Assembly: GCA_015482705.2 (NCBI GenBank)
Contig: JADMLA020000008.1
Coordinates: forward strand, 139,683-203,682
DNA from: Prosthecochloris sp.
Lineage (GTDB): Bacteria > Bacteroidota > Chlorobiia > Chlorobiales > Chlorobiaceae
Direction: 5' to 3'
DNA length: 64,000 bases
The position numbers and the translations under genes are program-made. The stretch's first letter is position 1; each line of letters opens with the position of its first letter. The notes beneath the pieces were generated by a model. It was not told where the DNA came from, searched no databases, and saw only the letters and a program-made list of their open reading frames with translations. This document shows, piece after piece, positions 52,013-61,241 of the stretch.

Positions 52013-53146
52013 TTACAATTCCTTCTCGTAAATAACATACTCTTTGTACGGAATTCCGCCGATAACCTTCGCAAGCTTGCTCATCGCTTCATTGGATTTA
52101 AGCACCCAGCTCATTTCACTCGAATAAAGCCCATGTTTTCCTCCATATTCGGAGATCTGGGCATTGAGGATACTATCTATCCCTTTGTTCCTGTACTCAG
52201 GCAAAACCCCCATAACAATTGTCCTGAACGCAGCAATGTTCCTCCCATACCACCAAAATTTCAGAAGCCCCCACGGTGTAAAAGGATTACCGTTTACATG
52301 TTTGAGAGGTATGTTCATATCGGGTAACGTCAATGAAAAACCGATGGGCCTACCTTCTTTATCTTCTACAAAGTAAATGAAGTGCTCCTTTGCAACTTGT
52401 TTCATGCTTTTAGCCATGAAATCGAACTCCTTATCGGTCATGGGGACAAAACCCCAGTTTTTTTCCCATGACCTGTTGTATATATCCCTTATCTTTGCAG
52501 CCTCGTTGTCAAAATCCTTCATGTTTATGGTTCTGATCGAAAGCTGTTCCCGCTTCATGACATGCTTGGCTATCCTGCTGAGACGTTTGATGTCGATAAG
52601 ATCCTGATCGATATACCACGCGAGCAGTTCCTGGCCGATCTTATGGCCGGCATTGGTGACAAGGTTGTTGTAGTAGGGTGGATTGTATAACATTAAAAAC
52701 ACCGGTGAACTGTCGAAACCCTTTACCAGCATACCGCACTGATCGTTCATTGAAGGACTGACCGGCCCCCTCATTGAATCGAGACCTTTTGCTCTCAGCC
52801 ACTGTGAAGCCGAGTCAAAGAGCGCGTTGGCAACGTCCTGATCATTGATGCATTCAAAAAAACCCCAGAATCCCGTCTTGTCCTTATGAATCTCGTTATG
52901 CCTTCTGTTTTCAACTGCAGCGATCGTTCCTGCCATACGTCCGTTCTTCCAGGCGGTGAACAAAGCGATGTCGGCATGATCATAGAGGGGGTAATTCTCT
53001 TTGTCAAGAGTTTTCATATAATCTGCAACAACAGGAGGAACCCAGTATTTTTTGAGCTCCGGGTCTTTCCTGTAGACTTTCCAGGCAAATTTTATGAAAC
53101 TCTTCGTTTCTTTTTTACTTTGAACACGCCTTATCTCAACCGACAT
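52013..53146 (-). CDS. GNAT-like N-acyltransferase superfamily protein of unknown substrate
   Basis: 377 residues with two acyltransferase-like halves: an N-terminal region with AWKNGRMAGTIAAVENRRHN, RGPVSPSMNDQCGMLVKGFD, and a second with EGRPIGFSLTLPDMN and IVMGVLPEYRNKGIDSILNA, which resembles a CoA-binding loop. Long GNAT-like proteins of this pattern are conserved but uncharacterised. It is convergent with nikO. Confidence 0.7.
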   Translation of the reverse strand: MSVEIRRVQSKKETKSFIKFAWKVYRKDPELKKYWVPPVVADYMKTLDKENYPLYDHADIALFTAWKNGRMAGTIAAVENRRHNEIHKDKTGFWGFFECINDQDVANALFDSASQWLRAKGLDSMRGPVSPSMNDQCGMLVKGFDSSPVFLMLYNPPYYNNLVTNAGHKIGQELLAWYIDQDLIDIKRLSRIAKHVMKREQLSIRTINMKDFDNEAAKIRDIYNRSWEKNWGFVPMTDKEFDFMAKSMKQVAKEHFIYFVEDKEGRPIGFSLTLPDMNIPLKHVNGNPFTPWGLLKFWWYGRNIAAFRTIVMGVLPEYRNKGIDSILNAQISEYGGKHGLYSSEMSWVLKSNEAMSKLAKVIGGIPYKEYVIYEKEL

Positions 53147-53185
53147 AATACTGTTAAATTGGATTTGACAGAGAGAGTAACGAAA

Positions 53186-53210
53186 TAAAAACCCCCTGTA
53201 AAGAGGGGGC
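53186..53210 (-). terminator. Terminator for the DUF2892 gene
   Basis: CCCCCT/AGGGGG stem with a GTAAAG loop; on the minus strand it is followed by a T-run (A-run 53187-53191 in the given strand). It lies just after the DUF2892 stop, before the GNAT-like gene. Confidence 0.8.
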
Positions 53211-53235
53211 TTTCGAACTTGCTATTCGACTATAC

Positions 53236-53439
53236 TTATTTAAAAGCGTTACCGGGTTCAACACCGGCAGCCTTGAGTATTTTAGCCAAGGGACAAAAGC
53301 CGGTAAAAGAAGCTTGAAACAGGTTCAACCCTACGAACCCTGTAAACCATAACCAGTACTGGCTGTGATAAACCGACAAAAGCACACTTGCCACGATAAG
53401 AAAACCCGCTACGGCAAAAACAAGGCGATCTATATTCAT
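53236..53439 (-). CDS. DUF2892 (YgaP-like) small membrane protein
   Basis: 67 residues from ATG 53439. NIDRLVFAVAGFLIVASVLL is the first of two membrane helices, and GFVGLNLFQASFTGFCPLAK the second, ending in the GFCP-x-AK motif of the DUF2892 family. Related domains occur in rhodanese-linked membrane proteins; here it is alone. Function unknown. Confidence 0.82.
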   Translation of the reverse strand: MNIDRLVFAVAGFLIVASVLLSVYHSQYWLWFTGFVGLNLFQASFTGFCPLAKILKAAGVEPGNAFK

Positions 53440-53488
53440 AATGGTAGCTGTCTTGAAGTTATATGTTATGCAATTGTACAAAATGAAA

Positions 53489-54556
53489 TCAGGCTTCTGC
53501 TTTTGAAGAAACCGCATGAAGCTTCATTGCGCCTTCCCGCAAAAGCTTCACCGTCTCTTCCCAGGAAATACAGGCATCGGTGATTGAAACTCCGTACTGT
53601 AAGTCGGCCGGATTGTCAGGGAACGGCTGGTTACCACAGAAGAGGTTGCTTTCCATCATTACCCCCAGAATGCTCAAGGTCCCGCTCACTCGCTGCTCGA
53701 CTATACTGTTCCACACTATTGACTGCTGCTCGTGCCGTTTACCTGAATTTGCATGACTGCAATCAACCAAAAGATTTTTTGACAGTCCGGCCTTTTCGAG
53801 ACGCCTTTCGGCGTCCGCTATATTGTCGGCATCGTAATTCGGGCGCCCTGAACCACCTCGCAGAACCATGTGACCAAACGGGTTACCGGTTGTCGTGATA
53901 ACGCTGCTGTATCCGTCAGGATCAATTCCCAGAAAACTGTGTGAGTGCATTGCCGAGCGTATGGCATCTATTGCAACCTGAACCCGTCCGTCGGTTGAGT
54001 TTTTGAAGCCGACGGGCATAGAAAGCCCGCTCGCCATCTGACGATGCGTCTGGGACTCGATTGTCCTTGCACCGATCGCCGCCCAACTCACGAGATCGGC
54101 AACATACTGGGGTGTAAAAGGATCGAGAAATTCTGTTGCAGCCGGTAAACCGAGCGCATTGATATCGAGCAAAAGTTTGCGGGCATAATACAACCCATGC
54201 TCTATGTCGAAAGACCCGTCAAGGTGTGGATCGTTGATGAAACCTTTCCAACCGATTGTTGTTCTCGGTTTTTCAAAATATACACGCATGATAATGCAGA
54301 GATCATCCTTCAGCTCTTCACGTAATCCCTTCAATCTGCGGGCATATTCCATAGCCGCATTGATGTCATGAATAGAACAAGGCCCTACGATCACCAGAAG
54401 CCTTGAATCTTCACCGGACAAAATGCGCTCCACCTCTTGGCGCCCCTGAACAACCGTATCGGCAACCTCTCCTGTCACCAAGAGCTTATCCTTGAGGTTA
54501 CGTGGAGTCGTTAACCGCGTAATATTGGAAACTCGTATATCTTGTAACCTGTGCAT
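53489..54556 (-). CDS. 3-deoxy-7-phosphoheptulonate (DAHP) synthase, AroG/F/H type
   Basis: 355 residues. Class I DAHP synthase marks: LLVIVGPCSIHDINAAMEYA, MRVYFEKPRTTIGWKGFIND, LPAATEFLDPFTPQYVADLV, GARTIESQTHRQMASGLSMP and LLVDCSHANSGKRHEQQ. It joins PEP and erythrose-4-phosphate at the entry of the shikimate pathway. Which feedback isoform it is cannot be told. It precedes the DUF2892 gene on the same strand. Confidence 0.93.
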   Translation of the reverse strand: MHRLQDIRVSNITRLTTPRNLKDKLLVTGEVADTVVQGRQEVERILSGEDSRLLVIVGPCSIHDINAAMEYARRLKGLREELKDDLCIIMRVYFEKPRTTIGWKGFINDPHLDGSFDIEHGLYYARKLLLDINALGLPAATEFLDPFTPQYVADLVSWAAIGARTIESQTHRQMASGLSMPVGFKNSTDGRVQVAIDAIRSAMHSHSFLGIDPDGYSSVITTTGNPFGHMVLRGGSGRPNYDADNIADAERRLEKAGLSKNLLVDCSHANSGKRHEQQSIVWNSIVEQRVSGTLSILGVMMESNLFCGNQPFPDNPADLQYGVSITDACISWEETVKLLREGAMKLHAVSSKAEA

Positions 54557-54990
54557 TGGCTATACAAAAAAATCTAGCGTGTGTCATGAAAGCAACCTGC
54601 CATCTCGAAGCAGGGCTCGCAACAACAATGTTATGAAACTGCCTGTAATAGCAAGGAAGATAAAAAAACTCAGTAATAAATAATCATCTGCAAGAATAAT
54701 AAATTCCAGGCCTTCCGCTCTTTGGACTGTCGTTAACATAGGGGATGACAAATCCTTTTCAACAGTACTCTATGTCAATAAGAACTCGAAAAAACCTTTT
54801 ATCCATTGTATGTCACAGAAATGCTTACAGAGATGGAAAAAACGCTCCATACAGGGTATGTTCATTGCTTTTTACGAGAGAAAGTCAAGCCACAATCTAG
54901 TCCCAGGTCTTTTGCTGTCTCCCCCCATAAATATCAAAACCTGCCTTGGAAGGCAGGTTTTGATAATAAACCATATGGTGTATGGAAAAA
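54557..54990. other. Intergenic region with a 30-base palindrome
   Basis: No gene is recognised in this 434-base gap. TCAAAACCTGCCTT at 54934-54947 is followed by two G and the exact complement to 54963; it would form a strong hairpin downstream of the ArsA/Get3 stop and may end that minus-strand transcript, although no clear U-run follows. Confidence 0.55.
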
Positions 54991-56196
54991 CTATACTTCT
55001 GCCTGTTCTTCTTCTTTGGCAAAATCGACAGTAAGCCATCCATCTTCGAAACTTGCTCCGGTTGACTCCAGGCCGGCAATGAAAATCGGCAGCGCAACGA
55101 TCTTTTGATAATCCCCGATCCTGATAGTGAGATCGTCACCCATTTTAAGAATCTTCGGCTCAAAGCCCATATCCTCCATAAACGGAAGTTTCACCCTGAC
55201 CTTGTAGTGGCCATCATGCACTTTCTGAATGTCGATCGGGTCTTCCTTGAAGAAAATTTCAGTCGGATTCTTATCACCGTAAACTTTTTCACCAACCTGC
55301 CGCAGCATATCGAGACCTACGACTTCCTGATCAAACAACGGAACCTGACCGATCGGAATCGGAGAAAATGCGTTTTTAATCTGCTGAATGTAATTCTGCT
55401 GAATATTTCTCCATTTCTTGAAATAAGGATCTTGAGTATGGTCTGGCATCACCCTGTTGATGGTGATGCTGTCAACAGTAATTCCATACAGGTTGAGATA
55501 GGTAAGAGCTCTCATGGACTCCTTGATAACCATCTTTTCAGGGTTCATCACAAGACGAACCGTCGATTTCGTGCCATCTGCAAGAAGATCGATAATCCCC
55601 TCTGTAGAAGAAAACAGGTTATCCACCTTCTCGTACACTTCTTTAGGGGCAACCATGCTGTCTATTTTCTTCACTTTTTTAGACAACGGTCTGATTACCG
55701 GGCTCACCATGTATTTTTCAACATTGCGGATAAACTTTATAAACCAGCCGAATGTTTCAGGCAAGGATAAAAGGCGAAGTGTTTCGCCCGTCGGTGCACA
55801 GTCGACGACGAGCAGATCGAAATCTAATTGCTCTTCGTTATACCGCTTGATGTACGACAGAGAAAAAAGCTCCTCCATGCCAGGCAACACACCCATTTCT
55901 TCAGCATATATACCTTCAACTCCCCTTGACTCCATAAGCTGTGCGAAGTGCTCACGGACAACATCCCAGTTAAGATTGAGATCGCCGAAAACACTGACTT
56001 CCTGTCCCCAAAGATTTTCAGCCACCTTGACCGGTGAAGGCCCAAGTTTCACATCGAGCGAATCACCGAGGCTGTGTGCCGGGTCCGTTGACATAATCAA
56101 CGTTTTGAAACCCAAATCAGCAGCTTTTAATGCCGTTGCAGCGGCAACAGAAGTTTTACCTACTCCTCCCTTACCCGTAAAAATAATATTTCGCAT
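54991..56196 (-). CDS. ArsA/Get3 (TRC40)-family ATPase
   Basis: 401 residues. P-loop FTGKGGVGKTSVAAATALKA, switch I STDPAHSLGDSLDV, switch II VVDCAPTGETLRLLSLPE, and NRVMPDH (base-recognition region). The last ~90 residues form a beta-sandwich (YKVRVKLPFMEDMGFEP), the ArsA_HSP20 domain found in many bacterial and chloroplast members. Green sulfur bacteria have several such ATPases; there is no arsB nearby, so a membrane-protein targeting-like role is more likely than arsenite export. That is inference. Confidence 0.88.
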   Translation of the reverse strand: MRNIIFTGKGGVGKTSVAAATALKAADLGFKTLIMSTDPAHSLGDSLDVKLGPSPVKVAENLWGQEVSVFGDLNLNWDVVREHFAQLMESRGVEGIYAEEMGVLPGMEELFSLSYIKRYNEEQLDFDLLVVDCAPTGETLRLLSLPETFGWFIKFIRNVEKYMVSPVIRPLSKKVKKIDSMVAPKEVYEKVDNLFSSTEGIIDLLADGTKSTVRLVMNPEKMVIKESMRALTYLNLYGITVDSITINRVMPDHTQDPYFKKWRNIQQNYIQQIKNAFSPIPIGQVPLFDQEVVGLDMLRQVGEKVYGDKNPTEIFFKEDPIDIQKVHDGHYKVRVKLPFMEDMGFEPKILKMGDDLTIRIGDYQKIVALPIFIAGLESTGASFEDGWLTVDFAKEEEQAEV

Positions 56197-56406
56197 ACGT
56201 TATTATTCTCTTTTAATGGAAATTAAAAAGCAGTTTCCCTTACACCAAAAGCCACCTGTCCCATCATATTCCGAGCAAACTGTTTCAAAAAGGCTAAAGA
56301 TAACAAAATTATCCTTTTTACATACAAACTGAAGTACTCGAACGACGATTCTGCGAAAAACAGGATCATTCACGAAATCACAGGCCAGGCGTAGCCCCGA
56401 CAGTCA

Positions 56407-58239
56407 TTATTTTGCTTTGATCGTAAGCCGTTGTCCAGGATATATCGTACGTTTCCTGCCCAACTTGTTCCACGACACGAGCTGACTGACACTTACCCCA
56501 TATTTTCTTGCTATGAGGCCGAGGCTCTCTCCCCTTCTGACTTTGTGGATTTTGATCGGTGCAGAAAGCTTCAGTTTCTGACCGGGATATATCGTGCGTT
56601 TCCGTCCAAGATTGTTCCAGGAAGCGAGCTTACTCACGCTGAACCCATACTTTCCGGCAATCAGACCAAGACTCTCACCTCGTTTCACCTTGTGGTAACT
56701 TGGTTTTTTCGATGATGTACGGGCGGACGCACCATAAATCTTGAGCTTCTGACCGGGGTATATCGTGCGTTTCCGTCCAAGATTGTTCCAGGAAGCGAGC
56801 TTGCTCACACTGACCCCATACTTTCCGGCAATCAGACCAAGACTCTCACCTCGTTTCACCTTGTGATACACGAGTGAAGGTTTTCCTGAACTCCCGGTTG
56901 CTGGTGTTCCGAATACCTTGAGTTTCTGACCGGGATATATCTTCGAACTTTTCAGGTTGTTCCATCGTATAAGCTCACTGACATAGCAGCGGTATGTTCT
57001 GGCTATCGAGGCCAGCGTCTGACCGCGCCTTACGACATGTATGTTTTTTTTCTGCTTTTTGGGAGAAACAGCTTTGGGAGAAACTGCCTTCACTTCTCGA
57101 GCTTTTGCCAGCAAAGCCGCTCCGTCAAGTCCATGCCGTGTCTTGTGAGCATATATTTTCTTTTCCTTTCGGTTGAACTTGCCGAGATACTCCTTAGGGA
57201 GTTTCAAATAGTAAGGATTACCGGCACCTGCAGGCACAAGGTTCAGCTTGAATTGAGGATTGAGAAGCTGTAGATCCTCGACAGAAACACCGATAACCTC
57301 GCTAACCTGATCGAAAGCGACAACATCCGAAACACGAACCGTACCGATATCGTCATACGAATACACCGGTTCAATAGAACTGATGTTGTGTTCACGGTAA
57401 TAGTTCATGATATAGGTAACAGCAATAAAAGCAGGCACATATCCCCTGGTTTCCGAAGGAAGATGCGGCCAGATAGACCAGTAATCCCTGGCCCCGCCCG
57501 ATCGTCGAATAGCCTTGTTAACATTTCCGGCTCCAGAGTTATAAGCGGCAAGCACCAGAAACCAGTCCCCATATATATTATAGAGATCTCGCATGTGCCT
57601 GCAGGCGGCAATGGTTGCTTTCTCGGGATCGAAACGGTCTTCGACAAATGCCGACGATTCGAGACCGTAAATCTTTCCGGTCCCATATATAAATTGCCAG
57701 AGTCCTTTCGCATTCGCCCATGAAACTGCAGTCGGGTTGAGTGCCGACTCTACAATTGCCAGATACTTCAGCTCGAGAGGAATTTTGTACTGCTGAAGCT
57801 TCTTTTCGAAAAGAGGAAAATACATCTCGGTCAGACCGAGAATCTTTGCGGTCAGCTTGCGTTTATCAACTGAATACAGCTTGATAAAGCTTTTAACATG
57901 GCTATTATAGGTGAGCTTGAGCGGTGTTTGACTGTTTAACCGGGCAATTCTTTCCGAATAGGTTTCATCGTCAAACTGCGGAATAAACGTAAGTGGGTAC
58001 CCCTCACTGTCACCGTCTTTCCACTTTTTGAAGTTCCTGTCGCTGAAATATGTTGCCGTCACATAGCTGTCCAGTATTTCAGCCACCGCCGAGTCATCAG
58101 CTCCAACTTTTTTCTTGCCTGCGTAACTGTCGGAAAAAACAGCAGTCTGCAGAAACAGGAGGATAGCTGAAATAATATAGCAATGAGCGACTCTCACAAA
58201 CACCGTCTCGTTAAGTAGGTTTGCAACAATTCCTGACAC
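56407..58239 (-). CDS. MltD-like lytic transglycosylase with four LysM domains
   Basis: 610 residues: a signal anchor (SAILLFLQTAVFSDSYAG), an SLT domain at about 145-285 with KYLAIVESALNPTAVSWAN (catalytic Glu164), GLWQFIYGTGKIYGL and VLAAYNSGAGNVNKAI, and four LysM domains at about 400-443, 458-501, 515-558 and 564-608, each ending IYPGQ-x-L. LysM 2 and 3 are almost identical in protein and DNA. A KAVSPKAVSPK linker precedes the LysM block. It cuts peptidoglycan outside the cytoplasm. Confidence 0.9.
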   Translation of the reverse strand: MSGIVANLLNETVFVRVAHCYIISAILLFLQTAVFSDSYAGKKKVGADDSAVAEILDSYVTATYFSDRNFKKWKDGDSEGYPLTFIPQFDDETYSERIARLNSQTPLKLTYNSHVKSFIKLYSVDKRKLTAKILGLTEMYFPLFEKKLQQYKIPLELKYLAIVESALNPTAVSWANAKGLWQFIYGTGKIYGLESSAFVEDRFDPEKATIAACRHMRDLYNIYGDWFLVLAAYNSGAGNVNKAIRRSGGARDYWSIWPHLPSETRGYVPAFIAVTYIMNYYREHNISSIEPVYSYDDIGTVRVSDVVAFDQVSEVIGVSVEDLQLLNPQFKLNLVPAGAGNPYYLKLPKEYLGKFNRKEKKIYAHKTRHGLDGAALLAKAREVKAVSPKAVSPKKQKKNIHVVRRGQTLASIARTYRCYVSELIRWNNLKSSKIYPGQKLKVFGTPATGSSGKPSLVYHKVKRGESLGLIAGKYGVSVSKLASWNNLGRKRTIYPGQKLKIYGASARTSSKKPSYHKVKRGESLGLIAGKYGFSVSKLASWNNLGRKRTIYPGQKLKLSAPIKIHKVRRGESLGLIARKYGVSVSQLVSWNKLGRKRTIYPGQRLTIKAK

Positions 58240-58383
58240 AGCACAACGGAAACATACGTTTTAAACATAAACACCCCTCTTCATTATTACAACCGGCTTG
58301 TTCGAAGCATTGCGATCTGTAGCCGGAACGTTGATCGTTCTTCAATATCATGCAGGCGCTCTCCATCGTAAAATTTTTTCCGA

Positions 58384-59100
58384 CTAATACACCACACGCC
58401 AGAGAAAAAGACCGGCCGGGTCAGCCGGCGCCAGTTTTTTTACACGCTTACCTGTTCGAAGCACATCTTCAAGTTCACCGGTAGAGGCTTCGAGTTGCGC
58501 TGAAACCAGATAACGAACCATTGTTCTGAGAAACCTGCTTGCCGAAATCCTGAATACCACCATATCACCATGGCGTTGCCACTCTGCACTGTAGACCGTA
58601 CAGAAAGTATTGTCTGCTGCACCGTTATTTCTGGAATAGACCGAAAAATCGTGTTTACCGACAAGTTCTCCTGCACAGAGGTTCAATTGATCGAGATTCA
58701 GCGGTTTTGAAATGTAACCGGCGTATCTTCGATTGATTGCCGAAGGTTTTTCAAGCAGAAAATACCGGTATTCCCTTACTAGCGCACTGTAGCGAGCATG
58801 AAAATCATCGGGAACCGCCTCCATGTCCATTACACGGACCGCAGGAGGTAAAAGAGAATTCATGGCATAAGATAAACGATAGAGGCTCAAGTTTGACGAA
58901 GTCCTGAAATTCGCCACCTGTCCTTTCGCGTGAACGCCCTTGTCCGTTCTTCCGGACGCTGTCATCGAAACGCGCTCCTGAACAATGCGTCCCAAAGTTT
59001 CTTCAAGCACTCCCTGAACAGTACTCACTCTTCCAGGCTGCTTCTGCCAGCCGGCATAATCCGTACCGTCGTACTCTATGGTCATACGAATATTCCTCAT
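58384..59100 (-). CDS. truA: tRNA pseudouridine synthase A
   Basis: 238 residues from ATG 59100; the frame is open to 59127 but TruA proteins begin shortly before IRMTIEYDGTDYAGWQKQPG. The catalytic Asp is in ASGRTDKGVHAKGQVANF. HARYSALVREYRYFLL and ISASRFLRTMVRYLV are further family segments. It converts U38-40 of the anticodon arm to pseudouridine. It is divergent from the GH13 gene. Confidence 0.93.
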   Translation of the reverse strand: MRNIRMTIEYDGTDYAGWQKQPGRVSTVQGVLEETLGRIVQERVSMTASGRTDKGVHAKGQVANFRTSSNLSLYRLSYAMNSLLPPAVRVMDMEAVPDDFHARYSALVREYRYFLLEKPSAINRRYAGYISKPLNLDQLNLCAGELVGKHDFSVYSRNNGAADNTFCTVYSAEWQRHGDMVVFRISASRFLRTMVRYLVSAQLEASTGELEDVLRTGKRVKKLAPADPAGLFLWRVVY

Positions 59101-59209
59101 TGGGGAGTAAAATAGCTTTATGTACATTAGTTACCTAAGTGTACCTGACTAGATCGCTTCAGAGTTCCGCTCCGCAGCCATTTTTCGGTTGTAACCAGCA
59201 CCTGTTCTC

Positions 59210-61189
59210 TTGTCAGGCGAAGCAATATTGCAGATCCAATTCAACATCGGTAATACGGAAAATTTGAGCTTACATCACCTCGAAACAGTCGTCAACGCAC
59301 TTGACCGTGTAAGGAAAAACGGTGTTTCTTCATCGTATTGTGTTCCTACTATTTGGGAGAACAACCGTAAAGGGAAACAGCAGGTCAATCCTGCAGATCA
59401 TTACGGAAAAATCCTTGAAAATCTTTTATCGCACAAACCCACTGCGTTTACGAATCCTGGCTCAACTGCGAGCGAATGGACATGCAACAGCTTTGTTTAC
59501 AACCTGTTCGTACGTCTCACCACAGCATTCGATCACGACAGTAACGGAGCTATAGCAGCCGATCCACTTCCTTGCGGTTTTCGTGAAACCGGTACGTTCC
59601 TCAAATCGATAGCCTTATTACCTTACCTTGAACGCCTCGGGATCAATACGATTTACCTCCTTCCGGTAACAATACCGGGCAATGCATATAAAAAAGGCAA
59701 CCTTGGATCCCCGTATGCCGTAAAAAACCCGTACCGAATAGACCCCCTGCTTGCTGAACCTGCACTCGACCTTTCTGCCGACACAGAGTTCGCCGCCTTC
59801 ACACAAGCAGCACACCACATGGGAATGCGGGTCGTACTCGAATTCGTATTCAGAACATCTTCCGTTGACAGTGACTGGGTAAGGGAACATCCCGATTGGT
59901 ATTACTGGCTCGAAGTGAATCCGGAAAACGGTTTTGCCCCGGAATCATATGCCCCTCCTGTTTTTGATCCTGAAACACTCAATACCATCTATGAAAAAGT
60001 CGATAAAAACGACCTTTCCAAACTACCGGAACCCTCTGAATCGTTCAAGCGACAATTCACCCAAACGCCCGAAACCGTAACACTCTCTGAAAAAGGAGCT
60101 CAAGGCCGGACTGCCGACGGAACTTCCTGTGTCGTGGCAAGCGGGTTCTGTGACTGGCCCCCTGATGACAAACAGCCCCCCTGGACAGATGTCGCCTACC
60201 TGAAATTGCATCGGCACGAGTCATTCAACTATATCGCGTACAATACGATACGAATGTACGATACTGCGCTCGACCGTCAGGAATATCTCAATGAAGAACT
60301 CTGGAATACCATTGCGGATATCATTCCCTATTTTCAGAAGCACTTTTTGATCAACGGTGCAATGATCGATATGGGACACGCTCTTCCCTCCGCACTGAAA
60401 ACCACCGTCGTTGAAAAAGCACGAAAGAACGATCCTGATTTCGCCTTCTGGGACGAAAACTTCGACCCGTCCCCATCTATCAAGGATCAGGGGTTCAATG
60501 CCGTCTTCGGCTCCTTACCGTTTGTGATTCAGGATCCGATTTACATCAGAGGGCTACTCAACTACCTGAACAAAATAGGTGTTGTCGTTCCATTTTTTGG
60601 AACCGGTGAAAATCACAACACACCGAGGGTTTGCCATAATCTTGCTGAAAAAGAAACCTGCAGGAACCGATCCAGATTCATATTCGGCCTCGCTGCGGTT
60701 CTCCCTGCCGTACCGTTCATTCATTCCGGGATGGAAATCTGTGAGTCGAAACCGGTAAACCTCGGGCTGAATTTTACCGATGCAGACAGAAAACAGTGGC
60801 CCGCTGAAAAACTCCCTCTTTTCAGCACAGGCTGCTACGACTGGTCAGACTGCAACGGGCAGGAACCTCTCACGGATTTTATCTCAACCATGTTATCTTT
60901 ACACAAAAGATATGCCGACATTATTCAAAACGGTAAACCGGGGTTCCTTTCGCTGCCATTCATCTCTTCCCCGGACCTCTTTGCGCTCATGCGTAAAGGT
61001 ACCGATATTAATCTTCTTTTCATCGGAAACAGCAATGCGGAAAATAAAGCCGCAGGCTATATGGAATTTCACCGAAAGAGTTTTACGATAACCGATATGG
61101 TTTCAGGAACTGTTTACCAGGTAACCAATCACAGGCTGGAGCTCGAAACCGAGCCAGGGCAGTGTTTGGTTTTCGAAATTCCCGTTTAA
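59210..61189 (+). CDS. Atypical GH13 (alpha-amylase-like, GlgE-related) protein
   Basis: 659 residues from a TTG at 59210; a second TTG at 59228 is equally possible, and a stop at 59192 excludes earlier starts. A GH13 barrel is visible: LERLGINTIYLLPVTIPGN, MRVVLEFVFRTSSVDSDWVR (region I), INGAMIDMGHALPS (region II with the putative nucleophile Asp), FAFWDENFDPSP (region III Glu) and FFGTGENHNTPRV (region IV). Region I lacks D-x3-NH, the Arg of region II is Met, and region IV has NT-P instead of HD, as in GlgE-type maltosyltransferases. The reaction is uncertain. A PfkB kinase and a symporter follow. Confidence 0.8.
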   Translation: MSGEAILQIQFNIGNTENLSLHHLETVVNALDRVRKNGVSSSYCVPTIWENNRKGKQQVNPADHYGKILENLLSHKPTAFTNPGSTASEWTCNSFVYNLFVRLTTAFDHDSNGAIAADPLPCGFRETGTFLKSIALLPYLERLGINTIYLLPVTIPGNAYKKGNLGSPYAVKNPYRIDPLLAEPALDLSADTEFAAFTQAAHHMGMRVVLEFVFRTSSVDSDWVREHPDWYYWLEVNPENGFAPESYAPPVFDPETLNTIYEKVDKNDLSKLPEPSESFKRQFTQTPETVTLSEKGAQGRTADGTSCVVASGFCDWPPDDKQPPWTDVAYLKLHRHESFNYIAYNTIRMYDTALDRQEYLNEELWNTIADIIPYFQKHFLINGAMIDMGHALPSALKTTVVEKARKNDPDFAFWDENFDPSPSIKDQGFNAVFGSLPFVIQDPIYIRGLLNYLNKIGVVVPFFGTGENHNTPRVCHNLAEKETCRNRSRFIFGLAAVLPAVPFIHSGMEICESKPVNLGLNFTDADRKQWPAEKLPLFSTGCYDWSDCNGQEPLTDFISTMLSLHKRYADIIQNGKPGFLSLPFISSPDLFALMRKGTDINLLFIGNSNAENKAAGYMEFHRKSFTITDMVSGTVYQVTNHRLELETEPGQCLVFEIPV

Positions 61190-61241
61190 TTTTAGACACA
61201 GAATTGTTTCGTTACTCGTAAATCTTTAATCACTACACATT

